From: Palsa-504 sp963795795
GTDB lineage: Bacteria > Actinomycetota > Actinomycetes > Streptosporangiales > Streptosporangiaceae
Assembly (NCBI GenBank): GCA_963795795.1
Contig: CAWCJS010000003.1
Location: 434,001 to 498,000 of the forward strand
Length of the DNA: 64,000 nt
Direction: 5' to 3'
The notes below the pieces were generated by a model. It ran no database searches. It was given only the letters and a program-made list of their open reading frames with translations, and had not been told where the DNA came from. This document shows, piece after piece, positions 51,254 through 58,952 of this stretch; position 1 is the stretch's first letter; each line of letters starts with the position of its first letter. Both the position numbers and the translations under genes were made by a program.

Positions 51254-52234
51254 AGTTCTCCGTTCGGGTGAACAACGACCTGGGTTTCGCCGAACTGACC
51301 GCGGTGGCCGCTGCCGCCGAGGAAGCGGGCTTCGATCAGCTGTGGGTCTCCAACGACCTGTTCATGCGGTCCGCGCCGGTGCTGGCCGCGGCCCTGGCCA
51401 CCAGCACCCACCGCATCGGTCTGGGCATCGCGGTCATGAATCCCTACTCCGTGCACCTCAGCGAGCTGGCCATGCTCGCCGCGACGATGCAGGAAGTCAG
51501 CGGCGGCCGGTTCTGTTTCGGGCTCGGAGCAGGCTCGGAGCAGTTCCTGGGCTGGGCCGGGATTACCCGGGCCCGGCCGCTGGCCACGACCAGGACGGCG
51601 CTGGTCAGCCTGCGGGCGCTGCTTGGCCACGAGGACGTGGATCGCTCCTTGCTGCCGGACTGGTTCGGCGCCGACAGTGTGCTCAGGTTCCCCCTGTCGC
51701 GCCCGGTCCCCGTCTACGTCGGCGCGATGGGCCCGCAGATGCTCGAGATGGCCGGCCTGGCACGCGGACGGCGTGCTGCCGCTGCTCTACCCGCCCGAGC
51801 GCTACGCCAGCGTACGCCAGCACGTCATGGCCGGCGTCGCCTTCAGCCGCCGCGACGTCGACCTCCCGGCGTGCTTCTGGGTGTCGGTCTCCGACGACGC
51901 GGCGAGCGCCCGGGCGGCGCTGGCCGAAAAGCTGGCCTACTACGGCCCGTCCATCTCCGCGCCGGTGCTGGCCGCCGCCGGCCTGCGGCCGCAGGATTTC
52001 GCCCCGGCCGCCCGGCTGGCCCACAGTGGATACGGCGCGGCCCAGCTCATCGACGACCGGATGCTGGCCCTCGGCGTGGCCGGGAGCGCCGCGGACGTAC
52101 TGGCTCGCTGCCGGGTGCTCGGCCAGCTCGGAGCCCGTCACCTCTCGTTCGGTCCGCCGCTCGGGCCGGACCCGGTGACCGCCATCCGGTTGCTCGGCGA
52201 CCAGGTGCTGCCTGCCCTTAGGGAGCTAACGTGA
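51250..52234 (+). CDS. LLM flavin-dependent oxidoreductase, frame broken near 51765
   Basis: From GTG 51250 the protein reads MKFSVRVNNDLGFAELTAVAAAAEEAGFDQLWVSNDLFMRSAPVL and GGRFCFGLGAGSEQFLGWAGITRARPLA. This resembles methylenetetrahydromethanopterin-reductase-like LLM enzymes. At PQMLEMAGL the frame fails; removing one base near 51760-51768 continues ADGVLPLLYPPERYASVRQHVMAG and on to LGDQVLPALRELT. The restored stop at 52234 overlaps the next start (GTGA), and the start overlaps the RidA stop, so the intact form is clearly the selected one. Sequencing error is as likely as mutation. Confidence 0.82.
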
Positions 52235-52569
52235 ACGAATCTAATCGGGAACCGCAACCGGACATGGAGCTGTACGACCTGCGCGTCACCGTCGAATCGA
52301 TCGAGGGGCGCTCGGTGTGCGGCCTGTCCGTGGGCGACTACGTCGAGCTGACCGACAGCTCCCGGTTGCGGCTGCCGCCCGGCCGGCACTTCTGCATCTA
52401 CGCGCTGGCCGCGGTGCTCCCGCTGCTGCCGGCCAAGCAGCGGCAACTGCCGGAGGCGGACTGGCTGGAACGCGACTCGCTGGTCGCCTGCCCGGACCCC
52501 GAGGAGCGGCTCATCATGCGGATAAGCCGCACCGGGCGGCGGTCGATGCGCTCGTCCGATCTGACCTGA
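52231..52569 (+). CDS. TIGR04076 family protein
   Basis: This 112-residue protein matches the pattern of the TIGR04076 family. YDLRVTVESIEGRSVCGLSVGDYVEL is followed by the LRLPPGRHFCIYALAAVLPLLPAKQRQLPEADWLERDSLVACPDPEERLIMRISR segment. Family members are small proteins of unknown function that often carry a conserved Cys, possibly a metal or redox site; here Cys occurs in SVCGLS, HFCIYA and VACPDP. It is translationally coupled to the preceding LLM gene and followed three bases later by another LLM gene, so it may be an accessory factor to them. Confidence 0.75.
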   Translation: MNESNREPQPDMELYDLRVTVESIEGRSVCGLSVGDYVELTDSSRLRLPPGRHFCIYALAAVLPLLPAKQRQLPEADWLERDSLVACPDPEERLIMRISRTGRRSMRSSDLT

Positions 52570-52572
52570 CCC

Positions 52573-53568
52573 ATGGCCGAGATCGGCATCGCGTTCCAGA
52601 CCGACAAGCCGCCCGGCCGGTACGGCGAGCTCGCCGCGGCCGCCGAGGCACGCGGCTTCGACGTGGTTAGCGTCTTCGCCGACCTGCTGTACCAGCCGCC
52701 GCAGCCGGCCCTGCTCGAGATGGCCCGCGCGACCTCGCGGGTCCGGCTGGGAGCAGCCTGCCTCAACCCGTACACCCAGCATCCGTACGAGATCGCCGGG
52801 TGGCTCGCCGCGCTCGACCTGGCCTCCGCCGGGCGCGCCTACCTCGGCCTGGCCCGTGGCGCCTGGCTCGGGGCGATCGGCATCGATCAGCGCCGCCCGC
52901 TGGCCCACCTGCGCGACACCGCGGCGATCGTCCGCGCGCTGCTGTCCGGCGACGATTCGGGGTATGCGGGAGCGGCGTACCGGCTGGCGCCCGGGATCCG
53001 GCTGCGGTACCGGCTGCCGGACCGGCTGCCCCCGCTGCTGCTCGGCACCTGGGGTCCGCAGGGGGCCGCCCTGGCCGGGGAGATCGCCGACGAGGTCAAG
53101 GTGGGCGGCAGCGCGAACCCGGCGGTCGTCCGGCTGATCCGGGACCGGGTGGCGGTCGGCTGCCGGGCGGCCGGGCGCCCCCTCGGCGTGGTCAAGGTGG
53201 TGATGGGCGCGGTCACCGTGGTGGACAGGGACGGTGCCGCGGCCCGCCGTCGGGCCCGGGCCGAGGTGGCCAAGTACCTGGCCGTAGTGGCCGAGCTGGA
53301 CCCGACCAGCGAGCTGCCCGCCGGGTTCGCCGGACGGATTCGCGACCTGGTGGATGCGGGCCAGGACGAGGCGGCCGGCGCCCTGATCCCGGACGACATT
53401 CTCGACCGGTTCGCGTTCTCTGGGACGCCGGAGCAGGTGGCAAAGCTGGCGCAGGACGTCCTGGACGCCGGGGCCGATCGGATCGACTTCGGGACCCCGC
53501 ACGGTCTGACCGACCGCGCCGGCGTCGAGGCGCTGGGGACCATGGTGCTGCCGCTGCTCCGGCGCTGA
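52573..53568 (+). CDS. LLM class flavin/F420-dependent oxidoreductase
   Basis: This is the second LLM enzyme of the operon and is intact. It starts MAEIGIAFQTDKPPGRYGELAAAAEARGFDVVSVFADLLYQPPQPALLEMARATSRVRLGAACLNPYTQHPYEIAG. The segment PPLLLGTWGPQGAALAGEIADEVKVGGSANPAVV and the end FSGTPEQVAKLAQDVLDAGADRIDFGTPHG are typical of F420-dependent mer-like oxidoreductases. It probably acts with the first LLM protein, as a second step or a partner. A short GGTCGCTGA repeat follows the stop (53569-53596) before the converging EamA gene. Confidence 0.88.
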   Translation: MAEIGIAFQTDKPPGRYGELAAAAEARGFDVVSVFADLLYQPPQPALLEMARATSRVRLGAACLNPYTQHPYEIAGWLAALDLASAGRAYLGLARGAWLGAIGIDQRRPLAHLRDTAAIVRALLSGDDSGYAGAAYRLAPGIRLRYRLPDRLPPLLLGTWGPQGAALAGEIADEVKVGGSANPAVVRLIRDRVAVGCRAAGRPLGVVKVVMGAVTVVDRDGAAARRRARAEVAKYLAVVAELDPTSELPAGFAGRIRDLVDAGQDEAAGALIPDDILDRFAFSGTPEQVAKLAQDVLDAGADRIDFGTPHGLTDRAGVEALGTMVLPLLRR

Positions 53569-53612
53569 GGTCGCTGAGGTCGCTCAGGTCGCTGAGCCGC
53601 CCAAGCCTGGGC

Positions 53613-54461
53613 CTAGCCGACGTTGAGCAGCAGGATGCCCGCCGCGACCAGGACGGTCGCCGCGATGCGGGCCCGGCCGAACGGCTCACGGAAGACCAGG
53701 GTGGCGATGATCGCGCCGAAGATGACGCTGGTCTCGCGGAGCGCGGCGATAGGCGCCAGCGCCCCGCGGGTCTGCGCCCACAGCACCAGGCCGTAGGCGA
53801 GCACGCTCAGCGCCCCGGCGGCCAGCCCGGCCAGCAGGATCCGCGGCGGCGACGTGGCCAGCACGTCGCGCCGCCGGACGAGGGCAAACGCCGGCACGCA
53901 GAGGCTCTGGAGCAGCATCAGCCAGCCGATGTAGCCGGCCGGGCTCGCCGAGAGCCGCACCCCGACCCCGTCCACCACCGTGTAGGCCGCGATGGTCAGG
54001 CCGGTGCCGATGGCGGCCAGCAGAGCCGCCCGCCCGGGCCGGTGGCCGGCGAAGACCAGCGCGGCCAGGCCGCCCGAGACGACGGCTACCCCGGCCAGCT
54101 GGGGGAGGGCCAGGTGCTCGCCGACGAACACCGCGGCCAGGATCGTCACCACCAGCGGGGAGATCCCGCGGGCCAGCGGGTACACCTGGCCGAAATCGCC
54201 GTACCGGTAGCACCGCATCAGCAGCAGGTTGTAGAAGACGTGGATCGCGACCGACCCCAGCAGGTACGGCCAGGCCTCCGAACGGGGCGCCGCGACCACG
54301 ATGACCAGCGGGATCGCCACGATGATCCCGCCCGCGCCGATGAGCCCGAACGCCAGCGTCTGATCCCTGATGCCGTGCGCGATGGCGTTCCAGATGGCGT
54401 GCGTGATCGCGGCGGCCAGGACGGCCAGGGTGACCGAGAGGGGGAGGGTCGACGGGTCCAA
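53613..54461 (-). CDS. EamA/DMT family transporter
   Basis: This 282-residue protein of ten predicted membrane helices is made of two EamA repeats. The first includes AAAITHAIWNAIAHGIRDQ and QVYPLARGISPLVVTILAAVFVGEHL; the second includes GYIGWLMLLQSLCVPAF and ALAPIAALRETSVIFGAIIATLVFREPFG. Drug/metabolite-type exporters of this sort move amino acids, sugars or metabolites. It converges on the LLM operon and is divergent from the sugar-acid genes, so it could export or import intermediates of either; this is not decidable here. Confidence 0.88.
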   Translation of the reverse strand: MDPSTLPLSVTLAVLAAAITHAIWNAIAHGIRDQTLAFGLIGAGGIIVAIPLVIVVAAPRSEAWPYLLGSVAIHVFYNLLLMRCYRYGDFGQVYPLARGISPLVVTILAAVFVGEHLALPQLAGVAVVSGGLAALVFAGHRPGRAALLAAIGTGLTIAAYTVVDGVGVRLSASPAGYIGWLMLLQSLCVPAFALVRRRDVLATSPPRILLAGLAAGALSVLAYGLVLWAQTRGALAPIAALRETSVIFGAIIATLVFREPFGRARIAATVLVAAGILLLNVG

Positions 54462-54515
54462 CGGGCTCCTCAGGGAGAATGTCTAGGGTAAGCCCCCGGC
54501 GAAGGAGAAGCACCG

Positions 54516-55457
54516 ATGAGCCTGGCCCTAGACGCCACGCAGGAGCTGCGCACCGTCCTGGCGACCGCGGTCGTCGTACCGGTCACGCCGCTGCACGCGG
54601 ATGGCACGCCCGACTGGGAAACCTACGCGACGCTGATCGGCCGGCTGGCCGACGCCGGGATCACGGTCATCACCCCGAACGGCAACACCGGGGAGTTCTA
54701 CGCACTCAGCCAGGCTGAGGCCAGGCAGGCCGCGCAGGCCGCGGCCCAGGCCGTTCGCGGACGAGGGCAGGGGCAGGGCGAAACAGCAGAACTGCTGGTC
54801 GGCGTCGGCCACGACATCGCGACCGCGACCGAGGCGGCCAGGCACGCCGGGGACCACGGCGCCCGCATGGTCATGATCCACCAGCCCGTGCACCCCTACG
54901 TCTCGCCTCAGGGCTGGATCGACTACCACATCGCCATCGCGAACGCCGTCCCCGATCTCGGCGTCGTCCTGTACATCAGGGACGAGCGACGCACCGGCGC
55001 GCAGATCGCCGAGCTCGCCGACCGGGCCCCGAACGTCGTCGGCGTCAAGTACGCCGTCCGGGACGCGACCAAGTTCGCCGCCGTGGCCCGGGACGCCGGG
55101 ATCGACCGGCTCACCTGGCTGGCCGGGGCCGCCGAATTGACCGCCCCGGCCTTCTGGGCGGTCGGCGCCCGCGGGTTCACCTCGGGCCTGGCGAACGTCG
55201 CGCCCGGCCTGGCGCTGGCCATGTTCGACGCGCTGCGCGCGGACGACTTCGGGGCCGCGATGAAGGTCTGGGACACGGTGCGCCGGTTCGAGGAACTGCG
55301 CCTGGCGGACTCCTCGGCGGACAACGTGAGCGTGGTCAAGGAGGCCATGGCCCAGCTGGGCCTGTGCCGCGCGGACGTCCGCCCGCCCAGCCGCCCCCTC
55401 CCGGTGGCCATTAAGCAGGAGATCGCTCAGATCTTGGCCACCTGGGACATCGGATGA
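54516..55457 (+). CDS. DHDPS/NAL family 2-keto-3-deoxy-aldonate dehydratase or aldolase
   Basis: This class I aldolase-fold enzyme has VVVPVTPLHADGTPDWETYATLIGRLADAGITVITPNGNTGEFYAL at the N terminus, the catalytic Tyr in LGVVLYIRDER, and the Schiff-base Lys in PNVVGVKYAVRD. AFWAVGARGFTSGLANVAPGLAL is a later family segment. Placement directly before an IlvD/Edd-type dehydratase and near a 2-oxoglutarate semialdehyde dehydrogenase suggests dehydration of 2-keto-3-deoxy-pentonate (or decarboxylating dehydration of the C6 analogue). The specificity is inferred from context. Start ATG 54516. Confidence 0.88.
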   Translation: MSLALDATQELRTVLATAVVVPVTPLHADGTPDWETYATLIGRLADAGITVITPNGNTGEFYALSQAEARQAAQAAAQAVRGRGQGQGETAELLVGVGHDIATATEAARHAGDHGARMVMIHQPVHPYVSPQGWIDYHIAIANAVPDLGVVLYIRDERRTGAQIAELADRAPNVVGVKYAVRDATKFAAVARDAGIDRLTWLAGAAELTAPAFWAVGARGFTSGLANVAPGLALAMFDALRADDFGAAMKVWDTVRRFEELRLADSSADNVSVVKEAMAQLGLCRADVRPPSRPLPVAIKQEIAQILATWDIG

Positions 55458-55461
55458 ACAC

Positions 55462-57201
55462 GTGAAGCAACCGGAGGACCTGCGCAGCTTCCGCTGGTTC
55501 GGCGGGGCGCGGACGGCGGGGCTGCGGGAGTTCGGCCACCGGTCCCGGATGCGCCAGCTCGGGATCGACCCCGAGGAGCACCTCGGCAAGCCGCTCATCG
55601 TCATCCTGAACACCTGGTCCGACCTGAACGCGTGCCACATGCACCTGCGTCAGCGGGCCGAACAGGTCAAGCGTGGCGTGCTGCAGGCCGGCGGGTTCCC
55701 GGTCGAGATGCCGGTCGCCACGCTCAGCGAGACCTTCTGCAAGCCGACCCCGATGCTGTACCGCAACCTGCTCGCCATGGAGACCGAGGAGCTGCTGCGC
55801 TCCTACCCGGCCGACGGCGCGGTCCTGATGGGCGGGTGCGACAAGACCACGCCCGCGCTGCTGATGGGCGCGGCCAGCGCGAACATCCCCGCCATCTACG
55901 TGACCGCGGGGCCGATGCTGCGCGGCAACTACCGCGGCCAGCCCGTCGGCAGCGGCACCGACGCGTGGAAGGCCTGGGACGACCTCCGCGCCGGCCAGAT
56001 CGGCGAGTGCGAGCTGGCCGACCTGGAGTCCGGGATCGCCAGGTCGCCGGGCCACTGCATGACGATGGGCACCGCGTCCACGATGACCTCCGCCGCCGAA
56101 GCCCTCGGGATGACCCTGGAGGGCATGTCCTCGATCCCCGCGGTCGACTCCGCGCACCACCGGATGGCGGCCGCCAGCGGCCGGCGGATCGTGGAGATGG
56201 TCTGGGAGGACCTGACCCCGGACCAGATCCTGACCCGCGAGGCGTTCGAGGACGCGGTCGCCACCGTGCTCGCGCTGGGCGGTTCCACGAACGCCCTCAT
56301 CCACCTGATCGCGATGGCCGGCCGCGCCGGGGTCACCCTCACCCTGGACGACTTCGACGCGATCTCCCGCCGGGTGCCCTGGCTGGCGAACATCAAGCCG
56401 AGCGGGGCCTACCTGATGGAGGACTTCTACTACGCCGGGGGCCTGCCCGCCCTCCTGGCCCAGCTCGCGAAGGTTCCCGGCGCGGTGCACCTGGATCGGC
56501 TGACGGTGAGCGGACGGTCGTTCGGGCAAAAGATCGAAGAAGCACGCGTGCAGAATCCGGAGGTCATCAGGACCCCGGAAACCGCCCTGGCCGGCGAGGG
56601 CGGGCTTGCGGTGCTGCGGGGCAACCTCGCGCCGGACGGCGCGGTCATCAAGCACATCGCGGCCGAGCCGCGGCTGCTCAAGCACACCGGCCCCGCGGTC
56701 GTGTTCGACTCCTACACCGAGATGCAGCGGTGTATCAACGACCCGGCCCTGGGCGTTACCGCCGATTCGGTCCTGGTCCTCCGCAACGCCGGCCCCAAGG
56801 GCGGCCCGGGCATGCCCGAGTACGGGATGCTGCCCATCCCCGACTACCTGCTCGCCCGCGGCGTCCGTGACATGGTGCGGATCTCCGACGCGCGGATGAG
56901 CGGGACCAGCTACGGCGCCTGCGTGCTGCACGTGGCCCCGGAATCGTTCGTGGGCGGCCCGCTGGCCCTCGTCCAGACGGGCGATCTCATCACCCTCGAC
57001 GTGGAGGCCCGCGCGCTTAACGTGAATCTTTCTTCCGAACGAGCGTGGGAACTCCGCCGCGAAGCCTGGAGCCCCCCGGCGCCGAAGTTCGAGCGTGGCT
57101 ACGGCGCCCTGTACAGCGAGCACATCACGCAGGCCGACCAGGGGTGCGACTTCGACTTCCTGGCGCGGCCCGGCCGCAACCCCGAGCCCGACCCCCGGTA
57201 G
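55462..57201 (+). CDS. IlvD/Edd family aldonic acid dehydratase (arabonate/xylonate type)
   Basis: This is a 579-residue Fe-S dehydratase. Cluster cysteines are in FCKPTPM-preceding NACHMHL, GGCDKTTPALLMGAASANIP and SPGHCMTMGTASTMTSAAEALG, and magnesium/substrate motifs in LGGSTNALIHLIAMAGRAG and DARMSGTSYGACVLHVAPES. The length and the motif pattern RNL-AMETEE fit the sugar-acid dehydratases (L-arabonate, D-xylonate) rather than IlvD of branched-chain synthesis. It starts at GTG 55462, five bases after the preceding aldolase-family gene. A copy of the dispersed CGAACGAGCG motif lies near its 3' end. Confidence 0.9.
   Translation: MKQPEDLRSFRWFGGARTAGLREFGHRSRMRQLGIDPEEHLGKPLIVILNTWSDLNACHMHLRQRAEQVKRGVLQAGGFPVEMPVATLSETFCKPTPMLYRNLLAMETEELLRSYPADGAVLMGGCDKTTPALLMGAASANIPAIYVTAGPMLRGNYRGQPVGSGTDAWKAWDDLRAGQIGECELADLESGIARSPGHCMTMGTASTMTSAAEALGMTLEGMSSIPAVDSAHHRMAAASGRRIVEMVWEDLTPDQILTREAFEDAVATVLALGGSTNALIHLIAMAGRAGVTLTLDDFDAISRRVPWLANIKPSGAYLMEDFYYAGGLPALLAQLAKVPGAVHLDRLTVSGRSFGQKIEEARVQNPEVIRTPETALAGEGGLAVLRGNLAPDGAVIKHIAAEPRLLKHTGPAVVFDSYTEMQRCINDPALGVTADSVLVLRNAGPKGGPGMPEYGMLPIPDYLLARGVRDMVRISDARMSGTSYGACVLHVAPESFVGGPLALVQTGDLITLDVEARALNVNLSSERAWELRREAWSPPAPKFERGYGALYSEHITQADQGCDFDFLARPGRNPEPDPR
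57035..57049 (+). repeat. Dispersed motif copy inside the dehydratase gene
   Basis: CCGAACGAGCGTGGG, preceded by the pyrimidine tract TCTTTCTT, lies near the 3' end of the sugar-acid dehydratase and encodes SERAW in an otherwise atypical stretch (ALNVNLSSERAW). Confidence 0.4.
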
Positions 57202-57203
57202 CA

Positions 57204-58028
57204 CTAGCGGGTCAGGGCCTCGAGGTAGCCCGCGATGAGAGGGTAGAAGGCCCGGAAGGCGCGGCCGAGGGCGACGCCCAGCTCCCCGCCGGGCCAGTCG
57301 TCGGGCAGCAGTTCGTCGGGCAGGTCAGGGTCGGCGGTGCTGGCGTCGAAGATCGGCATCGTCGCGTCGGCGAAGGCGCGGAACGCGGCGGCCCCGGCCG
57401 GGTGGCGGTCGGCCTGGTCGGTCAGGGCCCCCGAGGAGGCCAGGACCTGCCGGTAGCGGGCGGCCAGCTCGTCCAGGCCCCAGAGCCGCGGCGCGACCAG
57501 GCGGCTGTCGGCTTCGTCGAGCCTGACCTGGATCCGCAGCAGCTGGCTGCCGGGCGGCGGTGAGTCGGGGACCAGCCCGGCGAGTTCCGCCCAGCGGTCG
57601 CTGGTGGCCACGAGCAGGCCGGGGCGCAGCGTGGCGTAGCCGAGGAGCTGGGCCGCGCGGCGCAGCCGGTCGCGGTAGGCGCGGTCGTGCTCGGGGACCT
57701 CGTACAGGAGGCCGTGGAAGAACCCCTCCCACGGCGGCCGCTTGCCGCGCAGCTGGCTCTCGATCCTGGCCTGCGCCGAGTTGATCGCCGGGGCCAGCCG
57801 GTACCTGGCCTCCCGCCCGGTGCGTTCGGAGTCGAGCCAGCCTTCCCTGCGCATCCGCAGCAGCACCGACCGGGAGGCCGCTTCCGACAGGCCGAGGTCG
57901 GCTAGCAGCTGGATCAGCGCGCGCCCCGAGAGCTGCCCGTCGGGCAGCTGGCCGCCGAAGGGCACGGCAGCCGCGCCGAAGGCGAAGCAGACCAGCCCCA
58001 TCCGCGGGCTCACCTCGGGTTCAGTCAC
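57204..58028 (-). CDS. PaaX-family transcriptional regulator
   Basis: This repressor of the PaaX type has an N-terminal winged helix (SGRALIQLLADLGLSEAASRSVLLRMRREGWLDSERTGREARYRL) and the PaaX middle and C-terminal domains (FFHGLLYEVPEHDRAYRDRLRRAAQLLGYATLRPGLLVA and LVAPRLWGLDELAARYRQVL). GTG 58028, preceded by GGGGAGA, is preferred to the upstream in-frame ATG-less extension. PaaX itself responds to phenylacetyl-CoA; here the neighbours are sugar-acid genes, so the effector is probably different. It converges with the dehydratase (two-base gap). Confidence 0.85.
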   Translation of the reverse strand: MTEPEVSPRMGLVCFAFGAAAVPFGGQLPDGQLSGRALIQLLADLGLSEAASRSVLLRMRREGWLDSERTGREARYRLAPAINSAQARIESQLRGKRPPWEGFFHGLLYEVPEHDRAYRDRLRRAAQLLGYATLRPGLLVATSDRWAELAGLVPDSPPPGSQLLRIQVRLDEADSRLVAPRLWGLDELAARYRQVLASSGALTDQADRHPAGAAAFRAFADATMPIFDASTADPDLPDELLPDDWPGGELGVALGRAFRAFYPLIAGYLEALTR

Positions 58029-58140
58029 CTTGTCTCCCCATGCCTTTCGCGATGCCTTTCGCGCCCGGCCGTCCCCGGCCCACTCTCGGTCCCTCCAGAC
58101 CCCACTCCCCGGCCCAGCTGCTTCCACTCCCGCCTCCTAA

Positions 58141-58183
58141 AATAGTGTACTTCTAATCACGGTCGTGTGCTAATATGCATAAT
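58141..58183. promoter_or_regulatory. AT-rich divergent promoter between the PaaX-type regulator and VC0807-like gene
   Basis: The stretch is far AT-richer than its surroundings. TAATAT at 58171 could be a -10 box for the plus-strand gene, placing transcription start next to ATG 58184 (leaderless expression). TATGCATA is a small palindrome over the same spot, suitable for an operator. The assignment rests on composition and spacing only. Confidence 0.35.
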
Positions 58184-58918
58184 ATGAGCCAGCCGGAACC
58201 AGCCGCGGGGGCGCGGGCATCGGTGCGCGCCCGGGTGCAGTCGTTCGCGTCGATCGCCGTCTTCGACATCGGCGGGCCGCTGGTGGTCTACCAGGTGCTG
58301 CGGGCGCACGGGGCGAGCGAGGTCAAGGCGCTGGTGCTCAGCGGCATCTTCCCGGCCCTGGGTGTGCTGCTCGCGATCGTCCGAAAGCGCCGGATTGACG
58401 CCATCGGCGCCCTGGTCCTGCTCGGCATCGCCGTCGGCGCCATCCTCGGGCTCGCTAGCGGCAACGCCAAGCTGGTGCTGGTCGAGGGTTCGGTGCCGAC
58501 CGGGGTCTTCGGGCTGGTCTGCCTGGGCTCGCTGTGGACGGCCCGCCCGCTGATGTTCCGCTTCGCCCTGGAGTTCATCGGCCCGGACACGCCCAAGGGC
58601 CGCGACTTCGCCAGCCGCTGGCAGTGGGAGGGCTTCCGGCACACGTTCAACGTCATCACGGTGGTCTGGGGCGTGGCCTACCTGGCCGAGGCCGCGGCCC
58701 GGGTCGTCATCGTGGAGAACACCTCGGCCGGAACCGCCCTGACCATCTCCAAGTTCATGCCCTTCGCGGTCGCCGGCGTCGTGGTCGCCTGGATGACCGT
58801 CTACGGTCAGCACGCCAAGCGCAAGGGCGAGGCGGCGGGTGCGGCGGCCCGCGCCGCCGAGGCCGCCCAGGCCGCCGAAGCCGCCCAGACCGCGCAGGCG
58901 GCCGAACCGCTGCCGTAA
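58184..58918 (+). CDS. VC0807-family integral membrane protein
   Basis: This membrane protein has about six helices and the VC0807-family pattern: SIAVFDIGGPLVVYQVLRAHGASEVKALVLSGIFPALGVLLAIVRKRRIDAIGALVLLGIAVGAIL, then PTGVFGLVCLGSLWTARPLMFRFALEFIG and WQWEGFRHTFNVITVVWGVAYLAEAAARVVIV. The function is unknown; relatives resemble intracellular septation or transport proteins. The C terminus is an Ala/Glu-rich helical tail (RAAEAAQAAEAAQTAQAAE). ATG 58184 or 58175. It lies between the PaaX regulator and the semialdehyde dehydrogenase. Confidence 0.75.
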   Translation: MSQPEPAAGARASVRARVQSFASIAVFDIGGPLVVYQVLRAHGASEVKALVLSGIFPALGVLLAIVRKRRIDAIGALVLLGIAVGAILGLASGNAKLVLVEGSVPTGVFGLVCLGSLWTARPLMFRFALEFIGPDTPKGRDFASRWQWEGFRHTFNVITVVWGVAYLAEAAARVVIVENTSAGTALTISKFMPFAVAGVVVAWMTVYGQHAKRKGEAAGAAARAAEAAQAAEAAQTAQAAEPLP

Positions 58919-58952
58919 CCTCCTAGGGAACCGCCGATTCCCGGGAGGGCCG

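Noticed and set aside
53569..53596. Three copies of GGTCGCTGA-like sequence as a possible CRISPR or regulatory array
   Set aside because: The units are nine to ten bases with no spacers; this is a simple short tandem repeat after a stop codon.
55462..57201. Branched-chain IlvD dihydroxy-acid dehydratase
   Set aside because: Motif details and neighbours (DHDPS-family enzyme, semialdehyde dehydrogenase) fit a sugar-acid dehydratase better; no other branched-chain genes are near.
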